A stretch of 64,000 nucleotides of DNA from Kribbella caucasensis (GTDB lineage Bacteria; Actinomycetota; Actinomycetes; Propionibacteriales; Kribbellaceae), in contig NZ_SNWQ01000017.1 in assembly GCF_004361855.1 (NCBI RefSeq), positions 124,001 through 188,000 on the forward strand, written 5' to 3'. The notes beneath the pieces are model-generated. The model was not told the DNA's origin and did no database searches. It saw nothing but the letters and a program-made list of their open reading frames with translations. The position numbers and the translations under genes were made by a program. Numbering within the stretch: position 1 is the stretch's first letter; the number at the start of each line of letters is the position of its first letter. Shown one piece after another: positions 24,382 to 32,130 of this stretch.

Positions 24382-26157
24382 TCAGTCCTTGATTTCGCAG
24401 ATGACCGCGCCGGCCGCGACTGTGGCACCTACTTCTGCGGTCAGCCCGGTCACCGTGCCGGCCTTGTGCGCGTTCAGCGGCTGCTCCATCTTCATCGCTT
24501 CCAGCACCACGACCAGGTCACCCTCGGCGACCGTCGCGCCCTCCTCGACGGCGAGTTTGACGATCGTGCCCTGCATCGGCGAGCTGAGCGAGTCGCCCGA
24601 TGCCGCGGCCGCCTTGCCGCTGCCACCCGCGCGCCGGGCAGGCTTCTTCTTCGCGCCCGCACCCGCACCCGCGACGGCGGATGCGCCGAGGCCGGCCGGG
24701 AGCACGACCTCCAGCCGCTTGCCGCCGACCTCGACCGTGACCGTCTCCCGCTCGGCGGACTCCGCCGTCTCGGCGATCCCGTCGTACGCCGGGATCTGGT
24801 TGTCGAACTCGGTCTCGATCCAGCGGGTGTGTACGGCGAACCCGTCGGTGCCCACGAACGCCGGGTCGCTGACCACGGTCGCGTGGAACGGGATCACCGT
24901 CGGCATGCCCTCGACGACGAACTCCTTCAGCGCGCGACGGGACCGCTCCAGCGCCTGAGTCCGGTCCCGGCCGGTCACGATCAGCTTGGCGACCAGCGAG
25001 TCGAACGAACCCGGCACGGTCTCACCCTGGTCGTACCCGCCGTCGAGCCGGACACCAGGACCGGACGGGGCGTGCCACTTCGTCAGCGTCCCGGGTGCGG
25101 GGAGGAAGTTGCGGCCGGCATCCTCGGCGTTGATCCGGAACTCGATCGAGTGACCAGACACCACCGGGTCGTCGTACCCGAGCTCTTCGCCGTTCGCGAT
25201 CCGGAACATCTCCCGGACCAGGTCGATGCCGGTGACCTCCTCGGAGACCGGGTGCTCGACCTGCAGCCGCGTGTTCACCTCGAGGAACGAGATCAGCCCG
25301 TCCTGGCCGACCAGGAACTCGCAGGTGCCGGCGCCGACGTACCCGGCCTCGCGCAGGATCGCCTTCGAAGCGGAGTACAACGTCTCCAGTTGCGCGGAGG
25401 TGAGGAACGGCGCGGGGGCCTCCTCGACCAGCTTCTGGTACCGGCGCTGCAGCGAGCAGTCCCGGGTGGACACGACCACGACGTTGCCGTGGGCATCGGC
25501 CAGGCACTGCGTCTCGACGTGCCGCGGCTTGTCCAGGTACCGCTCGACGAAGCACTCACCGCGGCCGAAGGCGCTGACCGCCTCGCGGGTCGCGGACTCG
25601 AACAGCTCCGGTACTTCGTCCAGGGTGCGGGCGACCTTCATCCCGCGACCACCACCGCCGTACGCCGCCTTGATCGCGATCGGGAGTCCGTATTGTTCGG
25701 CGAAGGCGACCACTTCGGAGGCGTCCGCGACCGGGTCCGGCGTACCGGGGACCTGCGGTGCACCTACCTTGTCGGCGATGTGCCGCGCCTTCACCTTGTC
25801 GCCGAGCGAGTCGATCGCGGCCGGCGGCGGGCCGATCCAGATCAGGCCGGCGTCGATCACGGCCTGGGCGAACTCGGCGTTCTCGGCCAGGAAGCCGTAG
25901 CCGGGGTGCACCGCGTCCGCGCCGGAGCGGGCCGCCAGGTCGAGGATCTTGGCGATGTTCAGATAGGAGTCCGCCGGAGTCGCGCCGTCCAGCGAGTAGG
26001 CCTCGTCGGCGAGCCGGACGAACAGGGCGTCGCGGTCGGGGTCGGCGTACACGGCGACGCTGCCCAGGCCCGCGTCGGCGGCGGCGCGGATCACGCGGAC
26101 GGCGATCTCACCCCGGTTCGCGACCAGGACCTTGGTGATCTGCTTGCTGTCTGACAC
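24382..26157 (-). CDS. Acyl-CoA carboxylase alpha subunit (biotin carboxylase plus BCCP)
   Basis: A 591-residue AccA3/PccA-type protein. Biotin carboxylase domain at about 1-440 (KVLVANRGEIAVRV, ATP-grasp loop AAYGGGGRGMKVA, EVNTRLQVEHPVSE), a short BT-like linker, an Ala/Lys-rich hinge, and a biotinyl domain with the biotinylated Lys556 in EAMKMEQ. It forms carboxybiotin for acetyl-, propionyl- or longer acyl-CoA carboxylation. GTG 26157 is preferred since AGGGAG lies 7 nt upstream; an in-frame ATG at 26196 has no support. No carboxyltransferase is adjacent; candidates in this window are at 43575-45104 and 60314-61891. Confidence 0.92.
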   Translation of the reverse strand: MSDSKQITKVLVANRGEIAVRVIRAAADAGLGSVAVYADPDRDALFVRLADEAYSLDGATPADSYLNIAKILDLAARSGADAVHPGYGFLAENAEFAQAVIDAGLIWIGPPPAAIDSLGDKVKARHIADKVGAPQVPGTPDPVADASEVVAFAEQYGLPIAIKAAYGGGGRGMKVARTLDEVPELFESATREAVSAFGRGECFVERYLDKPRHVETQCLADAHGNVVVVSTRDCSLQRRYQKLVEEAPAPFLTSAQLETLYSASKAILREAGYVGAGTCEFLVGQDGLISFLEVNTRLQVEHPVSEEVTGIDLVREMFRIANGEELGYDDPVVSGHSIEFRINAEDAGRNFLPAPGTLTKWHAPSGPGVRLDGGYDQGETVPGSFDSLVAKLIVTGRDRTQALERSRRALKEFVVEGMPTVIPFHATVVSDPAFVGTDGFAVHTRWIETEFDNQIPAYDGIAETAESAERETVTVEVGGKRLEVVLPAGLGASAVAGAGAGAKKKPARRAGGSGKAAAASGDSLSSPMQGTIVKLAVEEGATVAEGDLVVVLEAMKMEQPLNAHKAGTVTGLTAEVGATVAAGAVICEIKD

Positions 26158-26223
26158 AGCTGAACTCCCTTCGGCGTCGCCTGAGTCTAGGGTCAAGTTA
26201 CCGGTCAGGAGACAGGGCGTTTC

Positions 26224-26712
26224 TCACATCTTCGCGCGGGTCCTCGCTTGAACCTGGGCGCACATCTCGGCCTCGTAGTCCTTCGCGGCGGTCCAGGCCT
26301 TGCCGAGCAGCTTCTCCAGGGTGTCCCGCTCGGTCTCGGTCAGCGCCTGAAGTGGCGGCGAGTCGGTGCCCCGGATGTCGTCCATCTGGGCCAGCTTCTT
26401 GCGGCCCGCCGCGGTCACCACCAGCGTCTTGACCCTGCGGTCGTGCGGGTCGATCTGTCGCTCGACGAGGCCCGCCTTCTCCAGCCTGTCCACGAAGGGC
26501 GTGACGTTCGAGGGGTCGCAGCCGAGCATCGAGGCGAGGGCCCGGGTCGGCACCGGCCGGTCGGGATCCAGTTGCAGCAACGAGCGGGCCTGGGTATCGG
26601 TGAGGCCGAGCTCGTTCGCGAACCGCATGTTGTAGTGCCGCGCCATCCACATCGACACGTCCATCACCTGCTGCGCGATCCCGGCGAGCTGCTCCTTCTC
26701 GGTCCTGGCCAT
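26224..26712 (-). CDS. MarR family transcriptional regulator
   Basis: A 162-residue winged-helix regulator. The recognition region is LTDTQARSLLQLDPDRPVPTRALASMLGCDPSNVTPFVDRLEKAGLVERQIDPHDRRVKTLVVTAAGRKKL, a textbook MarR helix-turn-helix and wing (DPHDRR). It is divergent from a four-helix membrane protein, with a palindrome between them that overlaps likely promoters of both. It therefore probably represses itself and that neighbour; the inducing ligand is unknown. ATG 26712 is chosen because homology starts there. Confidence 0.88.
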   Translation of the reverse strand: MARTEKEQLAGIAQQVMDVSMWMARHYNMRFANELGLTDTQARSLLQLDPDRPVPTRALASMLGCDPSNVTPFVDRLEKAGLVERQIDPHDRRVKTLVVTAAGRKKLAQMDDIRGTDSPPLQALTETERDTLEKLLGKAWTAAKDYEAEMCAQVQARTRAKM

Positions 26713-26751
26713 GTTCTCGAGCTTAGCTGAAGGATCTCGATAGTTGACATC

Positions 26752-26777
26752 CTCCAGCATCTGAGGCAATGCTGGAG
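26752..26777. promoter_or_regulatory. Palindromic operator between the MarR and DUF6069-like genes
   Basis: CTCCAGCAT, 8-nt spacer, ATGCTGGAG: a perfect 9-bp inverted repeat. A TTGACA -35-like hexamer lies at 26744-26749 on the plus strand, and an AACTAT -10-like hexamer lies on the minus strand nearby, so a bound MarR dimer would cover both promoters. Two further CTCCAG half-site-like copies flank it. Confidence 0.6.
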
Positions 26778-26818
26778 AAACTCCATTATTGATGATCTCC
26801 AGAAATCGAGGACTTCCG

Positions 26819-27256
26819 ATGTCTGCTCCCGCCCTTGTCCCTTTGGGCCGTTCCGTGTCGGCTCGCCGTACTGCCCGCGCGACCGCCGCGGTGCTGGCCG
26901 CTGTGGGCGCTTTCCTCGTCTGGCTGGTCGCCGATCCGGTGGCCGGCGTCGACTTCTCCGTCACCCGATCCGGTACTACGACCGTGGTGGACGCCGGCAT
27001 GGTGATCGGGATGTCGCTCGGGGCCGCGCTCGTCGGCTGGGCCTTCCTGGCGCTACTCGAGCGCTTCACCGCGCGAGCCCGGACGATCTGGATCGGCACG
27101 GCGGTCGTAGTACTGCTGCTCTCGCTGGTGATGCCGTTCAACTCAGGCGAGATCGACACGGCGGCCCAGTGGTCCCTGCTGTCGATGCACCTGGTCGTCG
27201 GCGCAGTGCTGATCCCGCTCTACGCCCGCACGGCAACAGCTGGCGGGGTGGGTTAG
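26819..27256 (+). CDS. DUF6069-like four-helix membrane protein
   Basis: A 145-residue integral membrane protein with four hydrophobic helices (TAAVLAAVGAFLVWLVADPVAG, MVIGMSLGAALVGWAFLALLE, TIWIGTAVVVLLLSLVMPF, LLSMHLVVGAVLIPLYA). This pattern matches the DUF6069 group, often found beside MarR or TetR regulators. ATG 26819 has GAGGA 7 nt upstream. The stop overlaps the convergent gene by 4 bp. Function unknown; an envelope stress or small-molecule export role is speculation. Confidence 0.75.
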   Translation: MSAPALVPLGRSVSARRTARATAAVLAAVGAFLVWLVADPVAGVDFSVTRSGTTTVVDAGMVIGMSLGAALVGWAFLALLERFTARARTIWIGTAVVVLLLSLVMPFNSGEIDTAAQWSLLSMHLVVGAVLIPLYARTATAGGVG

Positions 27257-27819
27257 CGGTAGGACTTCGAGACGCCGTCGAGGAGGTGTTCGAGGGTGTC
27301 GTAGGTGGGGGTGTCGGCGACGTCGATGATCTCCTTGGCGACCGGCACCTTGCGTTGCGCGACCACCTTGGCGAACTGGTCCTGGTCGGCGGTCCGGAAC
27401 CCGTGCTGTGCGGCCAGTTGCTGGAGCTTCACGTCGATGGAGAGCAGCATGCCGAGCTTGTCGCCCTCGGGAGTGAGGGAGAGCAGAGTGTGCTTGGACA
27501 GCACGGTCGGGGACGGGTACATCAGCACCATGCCCGGCTTGAGCTTGCCGTGGATGGCCGCGTCGGCGAACTGGGCCTCGTAGACGTTGACCATCGGCGT
27601 CTTGCCCATCCCGAGCGACAGGTAGTCCTCGAACGGGCCCTCACTCGAGGTGTCGGTGTACCCCTGGTCGACGAACAGTGGCGCGACCTTCGGCAGTACC
27701 TTCTTCTCCGCGGCCTCGCCTTGTACGACGGTGTCGCCGTGGATATCGGCGAAGTTCTCGGCGAGCCTGGTGGTCAGGTTCTGGATCGCCTTGTCCTCGC
27801 GAACGGTGTCGAGCTTCAA
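27253..27819 (-). CDS. Protein of unknown function (about 188 residues)
   Basis: A soluble protein without signal or membrane helix. Visible segments: a helical N-terminus (REDKAIQNLTTRLAENFADIHGDTVVQ), then KVLPKVAPLFVDQGY, a middle beta-rich part (TPMVNVYEAQF, MVLMYPSPTVLSKHTLLSLTPEGDKLGMLLSI) and a helical C-terminus. No family is recognised. The start is a TTG at 27819, chosen because GGAG lies 6 nt upstream; a GTG at 27831 lacks a ribosome binding site. A TCACGTGA palindrome at 27836-27843 sits just upstream. Divergent from the SMP-30 gene. Confidence 0.6.
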   Translation of the reverse strand: MKLDTVREDKAIQNLTTRLAENFADIHGDTVVQGEAAEKKVLPKVAPLFVDQGYTDTSSEGPFEDYLSLGMGKTPMVNVYEAQFADAAIHGKLKPGMVLMYPSPTVLSKHTLLSLTPEGDKLGMLLSIDVKLQQLAAQHGFRTADQDQFAKVVAQRKVPVAKEIIDVADTPTYDTLEHLLDGVSKSYR

Positions 27820-27987
27820 GGATCTCTCCACGTCATCACGTGATTGACTGGTCAAGAAGCGACGGCCTGCTGTGCCCCGTCCGGCGCGCGCCAATCGTCC
27901 ACCACGCAAGGGTGCACCGACCCCTCCTCACCGGCCGGAGAACACATAAGCTCACCGGTGACGTGCAGCCGATTCGCTGGAGTGATG

Positions 27988-28920
27988 ATGACGACCATCC
28001 CGGAGCCGTTGGCCGGTACCGCGCCCGCCGTGTTCGAGAAGCTGGACGAGAGGTTCGCCGGGATCCGCGGTGACCGGCTGCTCGAGCGGTTGTGGACCGG
28101 CGGCCGTTGGCTGGAGGGCCCGGCGTACTCCCCGGACGGCCGGTACCTGATCTGGAGCGACATCCCGAACGACCGGATCCTGCGCTGGGACGAGACGTCG
28201 TACCAGGTCTCGGTCTACCGGCAGCCGGCCGGCAACACCAACGGGCACACCCGCGACACCGAGGCCCGGCTGGTCAGCTGCGAACACGGCAACCGCCGCG
28301 TCACCCGGACCGAGCACGACGGCTCCGTCCGTGTCCTTGCCGACGGCTACGAAGGACACCGGCTGAACAGCCCGAACGACGTGGTGGTCCGGTCCGACGG
28401 ATCCGTCTGGTTCACCGACCCGGCGTACGGGATCGACAGCGATTACGAGGGGCACAAGGGCGAGGTCGAGACCGGCGGCTGCCACGTCTACCGGATCGGC
28501 CCGGACGGCGTGATCAGCCGGGTCGCCGACGACTTCAACCGGCCGAACGGCATCGCCTTCTCCAATGACGAGAGCCTGCTCTACGTCACGGACAGCGAAG
28601 AGGGCACGATCCGCGTCTTCAAGGTGACGGACGACGGTACGGCGCTGTCCGGCGGCGAGCTGTTCGCCGAGTGCGGCAACGGCATCTTCGACGGAATCCG
28701 GCTCGACTCCGAGGGCCGGATCTGGGGCGCGGCCGGCGACGGCGCCCACGTGTACCACCCGGACGGCACCCTGCTCGGCAAGCTGCTGGTCCCCGAGACC
28801 GTCTCCAACCTCTGCTTCGGCGGCGAGAAGCGCAACCGCCTCTTCCTCACCGCCACCACGTCGGTCTACTCCCTCTACACCACGGTCACCGGCGGCCGCC
28901 AACCGTACGACCCGCGCTGA
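27988..28920 (+). CDS. SMP-30/gluconolactonase family beta-propeller
   Basis: A 310-residue six-bladed propeller of the senescence marker protein-30/lactonase group. The metal-binding pattern is visible: WLEGPAYSPDGRYLIWSDIPNDRI (Glu), GHRLNSPNDVVVRSDGSVWFTDPAYG (Asn, Asp) and FNRPNGIAFSNDESLLYVTDSEEGTI. Members hydrolyse sugar lactones. ATG 27988 is preceded by GGAG with 5-nt spacing; ATG 27985 is also possible. No sugar dehydrogenase is adjacent, so the substrate is open. A weak hairpin follows the stop. Confidence 0.87.
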   Translation: MTTIPEPLAGTAPAVFEKLDERFAGIRGDRLLERLWTGGRWLEGPAYSPDGRYLIWSDIPNDRILRWDETSYQVSVYRQPAGNTNGHTRDTEARLVSCEHGNRRVTRTEHDGSVRVLADGYEGHRLNSPNDVVVRSDGSVWFTDPAYGIDSDYEGHKGEVETGGCHVYRIGPDGVISRVADDFNRPNGIAFSNDESLLYVTDSEEGTIRVFKVTDDGTALSGGELFAECGNGIFDGIRLDSEGRIWGAAGDGAHVYHPDGTLLGKLLVPETVSNLCFGGEKRNRLFLTATTSVYSLYTTVTGGRQPYDPR

Positions 28921-28931
28921 CCGGATCCCCA

Positions 28932-28959
28932 CCCGAGCCCAGACCAGGATGGGCCCGGG
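28932..28959. terminator. Weak hairpin between convergent genes
   Basis: CCCGAGCCCA and TGGGCCCGGG pair with one A-C mismatch around an 8-nt loop, 12 bp after the SMP-30 stop. No clear U-tract, so termination is uncertain. Confidence 0.35.
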
Positions 28960-28974
28960 CGAGGAACCGGAGAA

Positions 28975-30411
28975 CTACAGCTTCTTGATCTGGTCGATGA
29001 TGGTGAAGACGGCCAGGAAGCCGAACGCCAGGAACGCGAAGGCCAGTACGCCGGTGCGGAGCCGGCTGATCCGGATCTGCTTCGGCAGCGCCCGGGAGTT
29101 CATCCACCAGAGCAGGCCCGAGTAGACGAACATCATCGTGCCCGCGGTGCAGGCGGAGATGACCAGCAGCACCAGCGGCTGGTCCAGTCCGGCCAGCAGC
29201 ACGATGATGCCGAAGGCAACCAATCCCCAGACCAGGAAGAAGTACAGCTTGGACTCGGTCAGGGTGGAGTCGCGCAGGTACCGGGCCTTGACCATGTCGG
29301 CCGCGAGCCGGGAGGTGTAGTCGACGATGCCGGCCGCCGCCGCGAACAGGGAGAACGCGCCGATCGCCCAGAACAGGTAGCCGAACCAGCTGCCGACCAG
29401 GGACTGCAGGGTGACGCCCTCGATCTTCAGGAAGCCGATCTTGTTCTCCACCGCGTCGTTCCCGAACAGGGTGGCGTGCGCGAGCATCGAGGTGAACAGG
29501 ATCGTCACCACGGTGATGGCGCCGAACGTCAGCGCCTGCTCGAGGTTGGCGAACTTCCACCAGCGCCGCCAGCGAGCCAGGTTCGCCTCGTCCGGCGGGA
29601 AGGTGTAGCCGTTCGCGGTCGGGTCCGCCTCCTTCTCGCCGGTCACCGGCGAGGTCAGCCGGGGCACGTGCACGCCCATCCCGAATCCCTTGTCCCGGAT
29701 CCAGTTGCTCTGGCAGAGGTTCTGCCCGCCGCCGGCCCCGGCGTACGCGATCGCGCCCATCATCAGCGCGAAGCCGAGCGTCTCGACCGGGAACTGCGGG
29801 CCGGTGACCGCGTCGCCGAGCGCGCTGTAGGTGCGGCCACGGATCGCGAAGATCAGCGCCAGTACGACGAGCAGCAGGACGGCCGCGATCTTGACGAAGA
29901 TCAGCCGTTCCAGCATCACGTAGACGACCGGGGCGAGGGTGAGGATGGCGCCGATCGAGACCAGGATGCCGATCGCGATCCAGCGCGGGTTGCCGGCGCC
30001 GAACAGATAGGTCAGCATCGACGCCGAACTGGTCGCCCAGCCTGGCCACAGGTTCGCGAAGTAGGTCATGATCGCGAAGAACAGGCCCCAGTGCTTCCCG
30101 TACCGGTTGAAGCCGGTCAACGCTGTCTCACCAGTTGCCAGCGTGTACCGCTCGATCTCCATGTTCAGGAACCACTGGATGCACACCCCGACGACGGCGC
30201 CCCAGAGGAACACCAGCCCGACCTGGGACGAGATGTACGGCCAGAGGATGAACTCGCCGGAGGCCAGCCCGACGCCGGCGCCGACCATGCCGGGGCCGAC
30301 GATCCTCCAGGTCTGGCTGGGCGGCTCGGGCAGGTCGCGGACCTGCGGTGCGGGCAGGTTCTTGGTGGGCAGATTGAATCTGCCCTGATCAGTGGACACG
30401 GTCTCTGTCAT
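28975..30411 (-). CDS. Nramp-related membrane transporter, divergent motifs
   Basis: A 478-residue protein with about eleven to twelve hydrophobic helices in the Nramp/SLC11 arrangement. Where classical Nramp proteins have DPGN in helix 1, this one reads GPGMVGAGVGLASGEFILWPY, and in helix 6 the MPH motif is replaced (AYAGAGGGQNLCQSNWIRDKG). It therefore belongs to a distant branch and manganese or iron transport cannot be assumed. ATG 30411 is chosen because the conserved region and a sensible cytosolic N-terminus follow. Divergent from the nitrate operon across a 336-bp spacer. Confidence 0.83.
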   Translation of the reverse strand: MTETVSTDQGRFNLPTKNLPAPQVRDLPEPPSQTWRIVGPGMVGAGVGLASGEFILWPYISSQVGLVFLWGAVVGVCIQWFLNMEIERYTLATGETALTGFNRYGKHWGLFFAIMTYFANLWPGWATSSASMLTYLFGAGNPRWIAIGILVSIGAILTLAPVVYVMLERLIFVKIAAVLLLVVLALIFAIRGRTYSALGDAVTGPQFPVETLGFALMMGAIAYAGAGGGQNLCQSNWIRDKGFGMGVHVPRLTSPVTGEKEADPTANGYTFPPDEANLARWRRWWKFANLEQALTFGAITVVTILFTSMLAHATLFGNDAVENKIGFLKIEGVTLQSLVGSWFGYLFWAIGAFSLFAAAAGIVDYTSRLAADMVKARYLRDSTLTESKLYFFLVWGLVAFGIIVLLAGLDQPLVLLVISACTAGTMMFVYSGLLWWMNSRALPKQIRISRLRTGVLAFAFLAFGFLAVFTIIDQIKKL

Positions 30412-30747
30412 GGGGCTCCTCACTCCCAGTCGCCCCCCGGCTTCGGACAATAACCAACATCCGGCGCCCAGGCGACCCGACACCGGCTCACTTGGGCAGG
30501 GGCCGGTGAGGAGGATCAGTCGGAGAGCTGGATCACACCGTCGAATTTCTCCAGGGCCCAACCTTCCATCACGAGTCTGCCGGGCCACCAGACCTTCGAT
30601 CAGGTGGTCCTATCGCGTTCTCTCACCGGCGCCGGGCAGGTGTGCGGAGGCCGTTTCGATGGCGTAACAACGAGATGACCGCTCGGAAACACCCCGGTCA
30701 TAGCGTCCTGGCCTAATCAGTGAGGTCAGAATGATCGGAGACGAACC
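30412..30747. other. 336-bp divergent intergenic region
   Basis: No gene is seen in this stretch. The right half holds the GlnR-like array and the promoter of the nitrate operon; the left half should hold the promoter of the Nramp-related gene, but no strong -10 was picked out by eye. Confidence 0.7.
30664..30701 (+). promoter_or_regulatory. GlnR-like operator upstream of the nitrate assimilation operon
   Basis: Four 5-bp half-sites at exact 11-bp spacing: GTAAC (30664-30668), ATGAC (30675-30679), GAAAC (30686-30690), GTCAT (30697-30701). Actinobacterial GlnR boxes have this a-site/b-site layout (GTnAC-n6-GAAAC repeated). The array ends 46 bp before the NarK start codon, a position suited to activation under nitrogen limitation. 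Confidence 0.7.
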
Positions 30748-32130
30748 ATGACGCTCGATGCACGGTCTGAGGTCGTCGCCCCGCGCGAGCAAGTCGGCGC
30801 GGTGGGCACCGTCGAGGCGCCACGGAGAGGGCGCTGGATCGACGTCTGGGACCCGGAGGACACCTCGTTCTGGGCGGAGAAGGGCCGCAAGGTCGCCCAG
30901 CGGAACCTGTGGCCCTCGATTTTCGCGGAGTTTCTGGGGTTCTCCGTCTGGCAGCTGTGGAGCATCGTCGTGGTGTCGCTGCCGGCCGCGGGCTTCGCCT
31001 ACACCACCGATCAGATGTTCTGGCTGATCGCGGTACCGAGCCTGGTCGGAGCCACCCTGCGACTGCCGTACACGTTCGCGGTGCCCAAGTTCGGCGGCCG
31101 GAACTGGACCATCGTGTCCGCGGCCCTGCTGCTGATCCCGACCACCGGGCTGGCCTACTTCGTCACCCAGCCGGACACACCGTTCTGGCTGATGGCGCTG
31201 GTCGCCGCGACCGCCGGCGCGGGTGGTGGCAACTTCGCCAGTTCGATGACTAACATCTCCTTCTTCTACCCGGAGCGGGACAAGGGCTTCGCGCTCGGAA
31301 TCAACGCGGCCGGTGGCAACCTGGGTGTCGCGGTGGTCCAGCTGCTGGTGCCGATCGTGATCGTCGCCGGGGCCGGGCTGAGCCTGAACCGGGCCGGGCT
31401 GATGTGGATCCCGTTGATCCTGCTGTCGACGATCCTGGCCTGGAAGCTGATGGACAACCTGTCCGCGGCCACCTCGTCGTTCACGGCCTCGGTCGCGGCG
31501 GCGAAGCGGGCGCACACCTGGGTGATCTCGTTCCTCTACATCGGCACCTTCGGTTCGTTCATCGGCTTCTCGGCGGCGTTCCCGTTGCTGATCAAGACGA
31601 CGTTCCCGGAGATCGCGGCGGTGAAGATCGCCTTCCTCGGCGCTCTGGTCGGGTCGTTTGCCCGGCCCTTCGGCGGGAAGCTGTCCGACCGGCTCGGCGG
31701 CGCCTGGGTGACGGTCTGCGCGTTCGTGGTGATGGGGCTCGGCATCCTGTCGGCGATCGTGTCGCTGAACGCCAAGAGCTTCCCCGGGTTCCTGATCAGC
31801 TTCCTGGTGCTGTTCGTGGCCAGCGGTGCCGGCAACGGGTCGACGTACCGGATGATCCCGGCGGTGTTCCGGAACACGACCAAGGACCTGGACGGCAAGA
31901 CGGACCTGGTCCGGGCCCGGCGCGAGGCGGCGGCCTGCATCGGGATCGCCTCCGCGATCGGCGCGTACGGCGGCTTCCTGGTCCCCCGCGGGTTCGCGAT
32001 GTCGACCAGCAACTTCGGCTCGCTGGTACCGGCGCTGTACACCTTCTGTGGCTTCTACGTGGTCTGCCTGGCGGTCACGTACTTCTGCTACCTGCGCAAG
32101 GGTGGCCCGCTCAGCGGGGAGCGCGTGTGA
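30748..32130 (+). CDS. narK: Nitrate/nitrite transporter, NarK family (MFS)
   Basis: A 460-residue major-facilitator protein with twelve predicted helices. The NarK nitrate signature is seen in AGAGGGNFASSMTNISFFYPERDKGFALGINAAGGNLGV and again in the second half (FVASGAGNGSTYRMIPAVF). N-terminal WDPEDTSFWAEKGRKVAQRNLWPSIFAEFLGFSVWQLWS is typical of actinobacterial NarK. It imports nitrate for the reductases encoded next. ATG 30748 has GGAG 7 nt upstream. It overlaps the nitrate reductase gene by 4 bp. Confidence 0.92.
   Translation: MTLDARSEVVAPREQVGAVGTVEAPRRGRWIDVWDPEDTSFWAEKGRKVAQRNLWPSIFAEFLGFSVWQLWSIVVVSLPAAGFAYTTDQMFWLIAVPSLVGATLRLPYTFAVPKFGGRNWTIVSAALLLIPTTGLAYFVTQPDTPFWLMALVAATAGAGGGNFASSMTNISFFYPERDKGFALGINAAGGNLGVAVVQLLVPIVIVAGAGLSLNRAGLMWIPLILLSTILAWKLMDNLSAATSSFTASVAAAKRAHTWVISFLYIGTFGSFIGFSAAFPLLIKTTFPEIAAVKIAFLGALVGSFARPFGGKLSDRLGGAWVTVCAFVVMGLGILSAIVSLNAKSFPGFLISFLVLFVASGAGNGSTYRMIPAVFRNTTKDLDGKTDLVRARREAAACIGIASAIGAYGGFLVPRGFAMSTSNFGSLVPALYTFCGFYVVCLAVTYFCYLRKGGPLSGERV

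Noticed and set aside
23791..26154. Plus-strand open frame of 787 codons opposite the cyclophilin and carboxylase genes
   Set aside because: It spans two genes and an intergenic gap on the other strand, with shadow-type composition; the minus-strand genes have full catalytic motifs.
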